NCBI GenBank assembly: GCA_963529855.1
Contig: CAURZK010000003.1
Coordinates: forward strand, 309,760-373,759
Direction of reading: 5' to 3'
Source of the DNA: 34-65-8 sp963529855
GTDB taxonomy: Bacteria > Pseudomonadota > Alphaproteobacteria > Sphingomonadales > Sphingomonadaceae
Length of the DNA: 64,000 nt
Position 1 is the first letter of the stretch; every line of letters begins with the position of its first letter. The notes under the pieces are model-generated. The model had not been told where the DNA came from. It was given only the letters and a program-made list of their open reading frames with translations, and made no database searches. Below are positions 1-8,415 of this stretch, piece after piece. A program made the position numbers and the translations under genes.

Positions 1-1226
1 GTAATTACGAAGATAGTCTCTTCGTAATTAGTCTGGGAATAGGGGCAGTTGTTTTGGCTGCCATGGGACTGCCAGGAAAAATTAGAGTAGCCTCTGATTT
101 CTGCTCATGGAGCATATTTATTTTGATATATGTTCCCGCCATAATCACTATCGCTAAATCTGGAACACTGAGGGATAACGGCGCAGAAATCCTGATTGCC
201 TCACTATTAGCATCTCAGTTGCTATTGAGTACAATTCCGAGATTTTTTCGGATCCGAGAGATGGCACTCCCGTCATTGCGCGGCATCGCCAGCCCCTCTT
301 TCCTTTCCACGGTTTGTCTCATTTTTTCAGCCGTATTGGTGGCGCGCTTTTATGGCATTATGAGCCTCGCTGGGTTCGATGATATTTACATCCAAAGAGA
401 AAACGCTTCAATCGGCGAGGCGGGGTTCATTTTTGGCTATATCGTGCTTTGGCAAACTTATGCGCTCGCGCCATTATTGATTGCTGCAGCATTCTACAGT
501 GGCAATAGGTTTTATTTAATTCCTCCGGTCATCAGCCTGGTAGTAATTTATTTGATTACGGCTGCAAAGATAACGATTTTTATCTATGCTATTATCTTTT
601 TTGTATATGTCTTGAGCCGGCTCGGTGCCTTTCGAAGGCCCACCATGCTCATGTTGATCGCGGTTGGGCCGTTGGCAATAGGGGCGCTGTTATTTTTACT
701 TTTGGGGTCTGTGTTGGAAGGTCCGCTAATGATCGGGACTAGCGTGATTATTATGCGTGGAATTGCAGTGCAAGGCATGTTGACTAATCTCTACGCCGAA
801 TTTTTTGTAAATAATCCCTATACATTTTTCTCGCATATCAATATTGTCTCTTACTTTGTCGATTACCCATACGAAGAGCCTTTAAGCGTCGAGCTGAGTT
901 ACTATCTAATTGGTAACGGAAATGCAGGTGCGAACTCTAGTTTTTGGTCTACTGATGGAATAGCTGCGGGTGGCAGCTTGGGTGTTGTAATAATCGGAAT
1001 TGTGGTCGGGCTCATATTTGTCGTCATGAATTCTCTTATGAGGGGTGTTGATATCGTTTTCGCTTCTTTGTCTTTGATGCCCTTTGTGATGGCGTTGGCC
1101 AACGTATCGGTTTTTACTACGCTTTTAAGCGCTGGCGGTCTGATCGTGTTTCTTTTGGCCGCTCCACTTTTCGATCGACTCCGTGAACTGGCAAGCCAAA
1201 CTAGACATCGCCGTTTGGGTCCATGA
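1..1226 (+). CDS. O-antigen/exopolysaccharide repeat-unit polymerase-like membrane protein (5' end missing)
   Basis: The reading frame is open from the left edge (first complete codon at position 3). A TTG at 54 and an ATG at 63 are possible starts, but the codons before them encode a continuing hydrophobic helix (VISLGIGAVVLAAMGL), so the true start probably lies outside the window. About ten or more hydrophobic segments are separated by short loops, with one longer loop around residues 235-290, which is the layout of Wzy-type polymerases. These proteins link undecaprenyl-bound repeat units in the periplasm. Wzy families share almost no sequence motifs, so the call rests on topology and on the flippase gene that follows. 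The gene is visibly richer in A+T than everything downstream, as is common for horizontally exchanged wzy genes. Confidence 0.6.
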   Translation, partial: NYEDSLFVISLGIGAVVLAAMGLPGKIRVASDFCSWSIFILIYVPAIITIAKSGTLRDNGAEILIASLLASQLLLSTIPRFFRIREMALPSLRGIASPSFLSTVCLIFSAVLVARFYGIMSLAGFDDIYIQRENASIGEAGFIFGYIVLWQTYALAPLLIAAAFYSGNRFYLIPPVISLVVIYLITAAKITIFIYAIIFFVYVLSRLGAFRRPTMLMLIAVGPLAIGALLFLLLGSVLEGPLMIGTSVIIMRGIAVQGMLTNLYAEFFVNNPYTFFSHINIVSYFVDYPYEEPLSVELSYYLIGNGNAGANSSFWSTDGIAAGGSLGVVIIGIVVGLIFVVMNSLMRGVDIVFASLSLMPFVMALANVSVFTTLLSAGGLIVFLLAAPLFDRLRELASQTRHRRLGP

Positions 1227-1295
1227 CAACGCGGTCCCATCAGATTGACGGAGTGTCGGTTGCTAAGCCGAGCGTTCGTGGCAACGGTCCGGCGG

Positions 1296-2618
1296 ATGTA
1301 CACAAGACGCTGGTTGAAGGAAATTTATCGTCGCTCCGGTTGGTTCCGGTCCGCTGCTGCGATCCGGGGCGAGAGCACGCCGGGCGCTAGAAGGGTGATC
1401 CGTCGAGATCTGCTTGTGGCATTGGGGGGAATTGGTGGCGGCCACCTGTTGCTCTTGATTGCTATGCCGTTTCTGGCACGAGCGTTTGGTCCGTCTTCCT
1501 TCGGAACCTTCGCCGTGGTCGTTTCGATCGCCGGGATAATCGCCACTGTCGCTGCGCTTCGTTTCGATCTCGCGGTCGTGAGCGCAGCCGATGAAGATGT
1601 GAACGCGCTGACCCGTTCCAGCTTTCTGCTGCCCATTTTTGTGGTTCCGCTGGCGCTGACTGTGTTGGCATTCGGATTGGCGCTGCCTTGGGGCAGTGCC
1701 ATGCCCTTCGACCTAAACGAACTCCTGCTGATTGGACCGATTGCGCTGTTTCAAGGTCTGGCCTTAGTCGGAATGGCCCTTGGCACCAGGCTGGGGGCGT
1801 TTCCTACTGTCGCCGCAATGAAGATCCTACAGCCGACGGCGTTCGCCCTGACTGCGCTGCTCGTGATCAAAGAACTTTCGCTCGCGATGGCTGTCGGATG
1901 GGCGGTTGCTTGCCTTGTCGCTATCCGATTGGTCTGGAGGGTCCCCTTCCTACGAGGATGGCGGAGCAGTTGGCGTATCACCAAACGGCTGTGGCGGTTC
2001 CCCGCTATATCGATGCCGATGGCATTGCTCGATGCTCTGGCATTGGCGCTGCCATTGTTGGTGATTGCATCGAGTTATGGCGACGAAGCGGCGGGTAACT
2101 ATTCCCAGGTCCAGCGCCTGTTGGGAGCTCCATTGGCGCTGGTGGCGATGGCAGGCAGCCAGGTTTTCATGAAATACGCCGGGGATCATTTCCGCGCCGC
2201 CGAGCCGGTTACGCCGTTGATACGGCGCTTCGCCTTCGCTATGGGCGGGTTGGCTTCGGGGGTGCTGATTGCCGTCATATTGATTGGCGATCCTCTGCTC
2301 CAGTTGCTGATCGGAAATGAGTGGCGGACCGACACTGGCTTTCTATTATTGGCGCTGTTGCCTGTGATTTTCCGTGTAATTGCCAGCCCGGTCTCCTCCG
2401 TCTTGATCTTGACCCACCGCCTTCCCTTATTGGGGGCTTGGCAATCCAGTTATTTCGTTACCACCGCAGCGACGCTTTTCTTGGCGTCGCGCTGGCTCGA
2501 TTTCGAGGGTTTGCTAATGGCTTTGGTTGTCAATGAGCTCGTCTTGTACGGTATTTACTTGGCGCTGTCGGTGCGCGCGGCGAGGCATCCGGTCGGACCG
2601 GTCACGCCAACTCTCTGA
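1296..2618 (+). CDS. Wzx-like polysaccharide flippase (oligosaccharide flippase family)
   Basis: A protein of about 440 residues with 12-14 hydrophobic helices. It begins with a basic cytoplasmic stretch and then a helix followed by the 'ARAFGPSSFGTFAV' region typical of the MATE/Wzx polysaccharide transporter family (MOP superfamily). It would flip lipid-linked repeat units across the inner membrane. The ATG at 1296 has a purine-rich GGCGG just before it. An in-frame TTG at 1245 and a GTG at 1395 are alternatives, so the N-terminus is uncertain. It lies about 70 bp after the Wzy-like gene and 20 bp before asnB, and is probably co-transcribed with both. Confidence 0.75.
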   Translation: MYTRRWLKEIYRRSGWFRSAAAIRGESTPGARRVIRRDLLVALGGIGGGHLLLLIAMPFLARAFGPSSFGTFAVVVSIAGIIATVAALRFDLAVVSAADEDVNALTRSSFLLPIFVVPLALTVLAFGLALPWGSAMPFDLNELLLIGPIALFQGLALVGMALGTRLGAFPTVAAMKILQPTAFALTALLVIKELSLAMAVGWAVACLVAIRLVWRVPFLRGWRSSWRITKRLWRFPAISMPMALLDALALALPLLVIASSYGDEAAGNYSQVQRLLGAPLALVAMAGSQVFMKYAGDHFRAAEPVTPLIRRFAFAMGGLASGVLIAVILIGDPLLQLLIGNEWRTDTGFLLLALLPVIFRVIASPVSSVLILTHRLPLLGAWQSSYFVTTAATLFLASRWLDFEGLLMALVVNELVLYGIYLALSVRAARHPVGPVTPTL

Positions 2619-2638
2619 TCAGAATCTTTGGAGTTTTT

Positions 2639-4534
2639 ATGTGCGGAATTGTCGGCGCTTATTGGAAGGATCGGCCGCGGGCTGCCGAACGCTTGCTGGG
2701 CGATGCGCTGGAGTGCCTCAGGCTGCGGGGACCCAATGACCGTGGATCCGTGATTGAATCCATTGGCAACGGCGCACTCGCTCTAGGCCACACCCGTCTC
2801 TCCATCATCGACTTGACGTCGGCGGGGCGCCAACCGATGCGGAGTGCTGACGGACGATTTTCAATCATATTCAATGGTGAAATCTACAATTACCGCGAAC
2901 TGCGGGCTGAGCTCGAGGCCGGGGGCGAGCGGTTCGTTTCCTCATCTGATACGGAGGTGTTGCTCCGTGCCTGGATGATCTGGGGGGAAGCTTGCTTGCC
3001 TCGCCTTGACGGTATGTTTGCGTTCGCCGTCCACGACCGACAAAACAATCGATTAACCTGCTGCCGCGACGCCTTCGGCATCAAACCGTTCTTTTATGTG
3101 ATCAAGCCTGATGCATTCCTGTTCGGCTCGACGCATGCCGCAATGGTCGCCTTGCGCGGGACCCCGCCCCAAGTCAATTGGCAGCGTTGCTACGATTATC
3201 TGGTTCATGGGGATTACGACAGCAACGACGAGACTTTCGTGGCCGAGGTGCGCCATCTGCTTCCGGCACAATTGATAGAATTCGATATCGAAAGCTGCGC
3301 CATCATACGGGTTGCAAAGTGGTGGCAGCCTTCGCTTGCTCGACAAAGCGAAGTGTCCTTCGAGTCCGCGGCGGAGGCTGTGCGCGAATCCTTTCTTGGC
3401 TCGATTAGACACCAATTACGCAGCGACGTACCCATCGGTGCTGCGCTGTCGGGTGGCATCGATTCTTCCGCAGTGGTTTGTGCCATGCGGCTCGTCGAGC
3501 CGGATGCGGATATTAACACCTTCAGCTACATCGCCTCCGGGACGCCGCTGAACGAGGAGAAATGGGTCGACCTCGTCAATGCGCATGTCGGCGCAAGGGT
3601 GCATAAGGTTGAAACGAATGAACAGGACTTGCTTCGCGATCTCGACGATATGTTGATTGCGCAGGGAGAGCCTTTCGGCAGCACCAGTATTTACGCGCAA
3701 TACTGTGTCTTTCGCCTCGCGCGGGAGCGCGGCGTCACCGTAACTCTCGACGGGCAGGGAGCTGATGAGTTGCTTGCCGGATATACGGGATATCCGGGGT
3801 CGCGCCTCCTAAGCCTTATCGAGACCTCCGGGCTGACCGCCGCGCATCGCTTCGCAAGGGGCTGGTCGGACTGGCCATCGCGAAGCTATCCTATGGCAAT
3901 GCTGGAGTTAGGACGGGTTGTCCTTCCCAATGGAATATACGCCGAAGCACGTAAGCTGTTTGGGCGCGATTTTCAGCCCGACTGGCTGGATGTCGGAGCG
4001 TTCCAGGCGCGCGGGATACAATTTGAGGAAGAACGTCTTGTTCGAAGTGCGGACAACCGTGGACGCCGCGTTGTCGAGCACTTGGCGCATTCGCTGCAAG
4101 AGCGTGGACTTCCTGCCCTATTGCGACACGCAGATCGAAGCTCGATGCGCTTCTCGGTGGAAAGCCGGGTACCGTTCCTCACCAACGAAATGGCGGATTT
4201 GCTGCTTGGCCTGCCCGAAGAGTATCTTATTTCGCCGACCGGCGAGACCAAATCGGTGTTTCGAGCCGCGATGCGCGGGATCGTGCCCGACGCGATCCTA
4301 GATCGGCGCGATAAAGTAGGATTTGCCACCCCCGAGCAGCAATGGCTTACCGCACTCGCACCCCAACTGCGAGAAATTCTACATCGCGACGTCGCTGAAG
4401 TGCCATTCTTGAAGGGCAAGCACCTGATCGCGGCGTTCGATTCAATCATCGAAGGACGCAAACCGTTCTCATGGCAGCTATGGCGATGGTTTAACTTTGC
4501 GCGCTGGTACACGATGACAGGTGTTCAGCCCTAA
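2639..4534 (+). CDS. asnB: Asparagine synthase (glutamine-hydrolysing) / glycan-locus amidotransferase
   Basis: 631 residues, the usual AsnB length. The protein starts MCGIVG, so Cys2 is free to act as the class II glutaminase nucleophile after removal of Met1. The synthetase half has the ATP-pyrophosphatase loop SGGIDSSAV near residue 270. AsnB makes asparagine from aspartate, glutamine and ATP. Copies inside polysaccharide clusters (WbpS-like) are thought instead to amidate sugar carboxylates, and its position between wzx and the FucNAc genes favours that role (inference). GGAG at about 2629 supports the ATG at 2639. It is transcribed toward capG, with 118 bp between the two stop codons and no clear terminator. 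Confidence 0.88.
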   Translation: MCGIVGAYWKDRPRAAERLLGDALECLRLRGPNDRGSVIESIGNGALALGHTRLSIIDLTSAGRQPMRSADGRFSIIFNGEIYNYRELRAELEAGGERFVSSSDTEVLLRAWMIWGEACLPRLDGMFAFAVHDRQNNRLTCCRDAFGIKPFFYVIKPDAFLFGSTHAAMVALRGTPPQVNWQRCYDYLVHGDYDSNDETFVAEVRHLLPAQLIEFDIESCAIIRVAKWWQPSLARQSEVSFESAAEAVRESFLGSIRHQLRSDVPIGAALSGGIDSSAVVCAMRLVEPDADINTFSYIASGTPLNEEKWVDLVNAHVGARVHKVETNEQDLLRDLDDMLIAQGEPFGSTSIYAQYCVFRLARERGVTVTLDGQGADELLAGYTGYPGSRLLSLIETSGLTAAHRFARGWSDWPSRSYPMAMLELGRVVLPNGIYAEARKLFGRDFQPDWLDVGAFQARGIQFEEERLVRSADNRGRRVVEHLAHSLQERGLPALLRHADRSSMRFSVESRVPFLTNEMADLLLGLPEEYLISPTGETKSVFRAAMRGIVPDAILDRRDKVGFATPEQQWLTALAPQLREILHRDVAEVPFLKGKHLIAAFDSIIEGRKPFSWQLWRWFNFARWYTMTGVQP

Positions 4535-4652
4535 CGACACGTTGCGCAAATGCGATACGCGCTCCGACAATTAACCGGCTCGGTCTGGGGAACGCTGCCT
4601 GCTCGGTCGACAGAAGGTCGCATTATATAAACTCAAAAATTCCTCCCGATCA

Positions 4653-5804
4653 TCACCCAAGATCGTTGGTTCGAATGCCATCCCAACTGTTCGACAGTTT
4701 GGCGGAACCAAGGATCAGACTCACAACCCGTTCGGACGTGTTGTCGATCGTATAGTCCTGAGGAATGGGATGGACCGCGCCAGAGGCCACGCGCTCTGCA
4801 AACATCCGGGTCACGACATCAATGCCGCGGAGCATGTTGTCGTGATCTAGCCCGGTGATGAGAATGCAGCCGACATCGAGCCCTTCTGGCCGTTCGATCG
4901 CGTCACGTGGCGTGACGGCCGCGAACCCGAGCATCGAGGCCTCTTCGGCAATCGTGCCACTGTCGGAAATCGCGCAGAATGATTCCATCTGCAGATGATT
5001 ATAGTCGTGAAATCCGAACGGTTGCATGTACTGAACGCGCTCGTCGAGCGAGGCGGCGAGTTCATCCATCCGCTTGCGGGTTCGTGGGTGAGTGGAGACG
5101 ATAACGGGGAAATCGTAACATTCGGCCAAGGCATTCAACGTTGCGATGAGCGAACCGAGGCGCTCGCTGCTGTCGACGTTCTCTTCACGATGCAGTGAGA
5201 CGATAAAATAGCGCTTTGGGTCGAGCTTCAGCCGAGTCAGCACGTCCGAGGCCTCGATCTGCGGGCGGTAAAAATCCAGGACTTCGCGCATAGGCGATCC
5301 GGTTAGATAGATCCGGCGATGTTGGATCCCTTCGGCCAGCAGGTGCCGCCGAGCATGTTCCGTATAGACCAGGTTGAAGTCGGAAATGTGGTCGACCAGC
5401 TTGCGATTCGTCTCTTCCGGCACATTGCGGTCGAAGGACCGGTTGCCCGCCTCCATGTGGTAGACGGGCACTTTCATCCGCCGCGCGATAATGGCTGCGA
5501 TCGCCGAATTGGTATCGCCAAGTACTAGCACAGCATCGGGCGCTTCTTCGCGGATAGCCCGTTCGCTCTGACTCAGAATCTTGCCAAGCGTTTCCCCCAA
5601 GGTGCCGCCGCCTGCACCCAGAAAATGGTCGGGGCGCCGCACTCCGAGGTCCTCAAAAAAAACCTCATTGAGCTCATAATCCCAATTCTGCCCCGTATGA
5701 ACGATGACATGGTCGCAGTAATTATCGAGCCGAGCCATCACTCTCGAGAGGCGGATGATCTCTGGCCGTGTGCCCAGAATCGTCATAACCTTCAGCTTAT
5801 GCAT
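4653..5804 (-). CDS. capG: UDP-N-acetylglucosamine 2-epimerase family, UDP-L-FucNAc-forming (CapG/WbjD type)
   Basis: 383 residues with the WecB-fold features: an N-terminal 'ILGTRPEIIRLS' nucleotide-sugar motif, 'HTGQNWDYELNEVFF', 'VLGDTNSA', 'HMEAGNRSFD' and 'SDSGTIAEE'. The last two are hallmarks of non-hydrolysing 2-epimerases. In the UDP-N-acetyl-L-fucosamine pathway this enzyme performs the last step, C2 epimerisation of UDP-L-PneNAc to UDP-L-FucNAc. Placement directly after capE and capF makes that role more likely than UDP-ManNAc synthesis. Its ATG shares one base with the capF stop codon (TAATG), indicating translational coupling. Cytoplasmic. Confidence 0.9.
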   Translation of the reverse strand: MHKLKVMTILGTRPEIIRLSRVMARLDNYCDHVIVHTGQNWDYELNEVFFEDLGVRRPDHFLGAGGGTLGETLGKILSQSERAIREEAPDAVLVLGDTNSAIAAIIARRMKVPVYHMEAGNRSFDRNVPEETNRKLVDHISDFNLVYTEHARRHLLAEGIQHRRIYLTGSPMREVLDFYRPQIEASDVLTRLKLDPKRYFIVSLHREENVDSSERLGSLIATLNALAECYDFPVIVSTHPRTRKRMDELAASLDERVQYMQPFGFHDYNHLQMESFCAISDSGTIAEEASMLGFAAVTPRDAIERPEGLDVGCILITGLDHDNMLRGIDVVTRMFAERVASGAVHPIPQDYTIDNTSERVVSLILGSAKLSNSWDGIRTNDLG

Positions 5805-6934
5805 TAGCGGCCTTCCAGAACAGGATCGGCATAGGTGTCTGGGGCGGTCGGGTCGAACACTTCATTGGTCCAAAACAGGGTCAGCAAGGGTCGGTCGCCG
5901 ATGTTCTCGATGCTATGCGTATGCAAGGTCGGCATGTCGACGGCCGCCGGCTGATCGCCGTTCACGCGAAACGTCCACACTTCGTCTCCGAGTACCCGGC
6001 GAATGTGGATCAGCGCCTTACCTTCTACCACCAGAAAGCGCTCTATCTTGCGGAGGTGGAAATGATTGCCGCGCGTGACACCGGGGTAGGTCCAACTCAG
6101 GAAGGTTTGTCCTCCCCCGCCGCTGGAACGCGATGCTTCGAAAAGACTGCCCCGTAAATCCGTATTCAATATGAGGGGTATGGGCGAACGATCGGTGTAA
6201 CGGGCCGAGCGATAGGCGTTGAACAATGCGACGTCGAACGGGTCGCTCAGATCAGGAAACAGGTTGGAAGAATAGGCTGAATGGAATGCGGAAATGCGTT
6301 CAAATAAGCTGCCAACCGACATTGGCAGGCCCTCAGGATAGATTTTCCCAGTTTCCCGCCGTTCGACCGCAGCGATCGCGATCTCGGCCGCCGCGCCTGC
6401 GTGCAGCAGTTCGACCCGGCCTTCCGGGTTCATCTCAGGCGTCTGGCCCGTGATGACCCGATCGATGAAGGTAGCGGTAACATTGTTGTAGTCGGGCTTG
6501 GCTCCTTCGCCGAATATGTGGGGCAGAACCAGGTCGGTATACGCTGCCCCTGACTGCGCCAAGATGTCGCCGGCGACCCGCTTCGATCGTCCATAAACGC
6601 TCTCGTCGGCGGCATGGGTCGAATTAGCATAAATGATGTGCGGCGTCACCCCGGCCGTTTGGCAACCCGCGACGAGCGCTTGAGCAAGCGCGGGATTGGC
6701 AGCCTCGACTTCCTCCGGCGTGCCGCGGTTGACCCCCGCAAAATGGATCACGGCATCGACACCGGCCAGCGCCGAAGCCAGAGATTGAGGATCGGAAAAG
6801 ACCGTGCGGTCGATCGCCACAATATCAAAAGGCTCGAGTAAGTTTTCGAACTGGGCGGCGCAATTTCGAGCATGAAGGCGTGCCGCAGTGTGCCATCCCA
6901 ACAGCCCGGACGCGCCGGTGATTGCGATTTTCAT
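5804..6934 (-). CDS. capF: CapF/WbjC bifunctional UDP-sugar epimerase-reductase with C-terminal cupin
   Basis: 376 residues in two domains. The N-terminal SDR part (about 1-240) begins 'MKIAITGASGLLGWH' with the NADPH-binding glycine motif. The C-terminal cupin (about 250-370) contains 'GNHFHLRKIERFLVVEGKA', whose histidines bind metal. In the known pathway the cupin domain epimerises C3 of the CapE product and the SDR domain reduces C4, giving UDP-L-PneNAc. The start is taken at the ATG (complement of 6932-6934) that overlaps the capE stop as ATGA. An upstream in-frame codon would add only six residues inside capE. Confidence 0.92.
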   Translation of the reverse strand: MKIAITGASGLLGWHTAARLHARNCAAQFENLLEPFDIVAIDRTVFSDPQSLASALAGVDAVIHFAGVNRGTPEEVEAANPALAQALVAGCQTAGVTPHIIYANSTHAADESVYGRSKRVAGDILAQSGAAYTDLVLPHIFGEGAKPDYNNVTATFIDRVITGQTPEMNPEGRVELLHAGAAAEIAIAAVERRETGKIYPEGLPMSVGSLFERISAFHSAYSSNLFPDLSDPFDVALFNAYRSARYTDRSPIPLILNTDLRGSLFEASRSSGGGGQTFLSWTYPGVTRGNHFHLRKIERFLVVEGKALIHIRRVLGDEVWTFRVNGDQPAAVDMPTLHTHSIENIGDRPLLTLFWTNEVFDPTAPDTYADPVLEGR

Positions 6935-7962
6935 CGCGAGCCAGCCTTCCAAGCCGTCACGGCATCGCTCACTTCCACGAGCGACATCAGTAGGTCTTTC
7001 ACTTCCGGCACCGTCAATTGCTTGGTATTGTGTGAATGATAATCCTCGCGCCGCACGGTATCGCGATCACCCTCGCTGAAATAGGCCTGATAATTGAGAT
7101 CGCGCGAATCCATGTGGATGCGGTAGTAATCGCCCATGTCGTCGCTGCTCACCAGTTCTTGAGCGCTCGCGAGCGTCTCGTATAGTTTCTCGGCATGGCG
7201 CCACCCGATCACCTCGACCGGGTGTTCGGGGGCCTCAAACAGTTCCTTGAGCGCGGTGACGAGGTCTTCAATTGTCGATGCGGGCGCCTTGCGGATGAAC
7301 AGATCGCCCTGCCGGGCATTGTCGAACGCATGATGCACAAGCGCGACGGAATCCCGTAGCGGCATGAGGAAGCGCGTCATCTTGGGTTCCGTAACCGTGA
7401 TCGGCCGGCCGTTACGGATCTGGTTGATGAACAAAGGTATTGCCGATCCCCGCGAGCACATGACATTTCCGTATCGGACCATAGAGATGATCGTATCGGC
7501 ATCAGGCCCCAGCGAACGGGCGATGGATTGGGCGACTTTTTCCATCATTGCCTTGGACATACCCATCGCATTGACAGGAAAAACAGCCTTGTCGGTAGAA
7601 AGGCAAACAACGCTGCGCACCCCGGCTGCCACTGCCGAGCGCAACACGTTCTCCGATCCGATGATATTGGTACGAACCGCTTCCATCGGAAAGAATTCGC
7701 ATGAAGGGACCTGTTTCAAGGCGGCGGCGTGAAATATGCTGTCTACCCCATCTGCGGCACGATCGACGCTTTCCCGGTCACGGATGTCACCAATATAGAA
7801 CCGCACTCGCGGATCGCGTAACTGGTTGCGCAAAGTGTCCTGTTTTTCTTCGTCGCGGCTCAAGATGCGGACCTCGCCTGCGCCCGACTGGAGCAGATTG
7901 TGCACCATCGTCTTGCCGAACGATCCGGTCCCGCCGGTGATCAGAACTCTGCCCGTCGTCAT
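6931..7962 (-). CDS. capE: UDP-GlcNAc 4,6-dehydratase (5-inverting), CapE/WbjB type
   Basis: 343 residues of the short FlaA1/CapE-type SDR. It has 'TGGTGSFG' for NAD(P) binding near the N-terminus and 'NAMGMSK' at the catalytic position, where Met replaces the usual Tyr of YxxxK, as known for this dehydratase group. It removes water from UDP-GlcNAc and inverts C5, producing the 4-keto-6-deoxy L-arabino intermediate that opens the UDP-L-FucNAc pathway. The same intermediate can feed a 4-aminotransferase, and one is encoded at 9762. I chose the ATG at 7962 because the protein then begins MTTGRVLITGG. A GTG at 8007 would add 15 residues. First gene of the leftward operon. Confidence 0.92.
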   Translation of the reverse strand: MTTGRVLITGGTGSFGKTMVHNLLQSGAGEVRILSRDEEKQDTLRNQLRDPRVRFYIGDIRDRESVDRAADGVDSIFHAAALKQVPSCEFFPMEAVRTNIIGSENVLRSAVAAGVRSVVCLSTDKAVFPVNAMGMSKAMMEKVAQSIARSLGPDADTIISMVRYGNVMCSRGSAIPLFINQIRNGRPITVTEPKMTRFLMPLRDSVALVHHAFDNARQGDLFIRKAPASTIEDLVTALKELFEAPEHPVEVIGWRHAEKLYETLASAQELVSSDDMGDYYRIHMDSRDLNYQAYFSEGDRDTVRREDYHSHNTKQLTVPEVKDLLMSLVEVSDAVTAWKAGSR

Positions 7963-8092
7963 GGTTTTAAGAATTCCCAAATTGCGATGCGTGGTTGTCA
8001 AGAACACCCGTGATTTTCACTGGCCTAAAGCCGAGTTAGCTGCGACCACTCCGGGCGGGCAACGCGAAAATTGCCTCGAAGTGTGCTTTTGC

Positions 8093-8111
8093 GCGGGCGT
8101 TACCCGCCCGC
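8093..8111. repeat. GC-rich inverted repeat
   Basis: GCGGGCG (8093-8099) and its exact complement CGCCCGC (8105-8111) flank a 5-nt loop. There is no T run on either side, so it is not a standard intrinsic terminator. It could be an operator or an RNA hairpin in the 5' leader of capE. Confidence 0.5.
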
Positions 8112-8170
8112 CAAACATGGGTCAACAACCGCTCCAACGATAAGGCTACGCAAGGCCTGGAGCTTAGAAT

Positions 8171-8184
8171 CCCCCCCCCCCCCC
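8171..8184. repeat. Homopolymeric C14 (G14 on the other strand) tract
   Basis: Fourteen consecutive C residues, the longest homopolymer I noticed in the window. It lies 209 bp upstream of capE and 232 bp upstream of the glycosyltransferase start, in their shared promoter region. Long poly-G/C tracts mutate by slipped-strand mispairing and are a known basis of phase variation of surface structures in other bacteria. Whether it acts that way here, or is partly a read-length artefact, cannot be told from one sequence. Confidence 0.95.
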
Positions 8185-8415
8185 GCAAAAATCGCCGGCG
8201 CGAACTTGCCCGTTGGTGGAGAACTCTGTCGGCTTTGAGAGCCGTGAATGCGGCGCTTGGCTTGGCATTTGCGAAGCAGCCCCGCTATGGGGGCGCTAGG
8301 TAATCGACCGTGGGCGCCGAGAAAATCCCGTTGTTTTTTAAGTTACCCATCTGCCCTCTGCACCGTCGTGGGTGGCGGGTGGGCCTGCGCGCATAGCGCT
8401 AAAGGAGAATCAAGC

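Larger units (their letters stand above)
7963..8415. promoter_or_regulatory. Divergent intergenic region between capE and the glycosyltransferase
   Basis: 453 bp without a credible gene separate the leftward capE-capF-capG operon from the rightward glycosyltransferase-aminotransferase-PglC set, so the promoters of both lie here. It contains a GC-rich hairpin (8093-8111), an uninterrupted run of 14 C (8171-8184) and a strong ribosome-binding site AAAGGAG (8401-8407) for the GTG at 8416. No clear -35/-10 pair stands out by eye. Confidence 0.7.
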
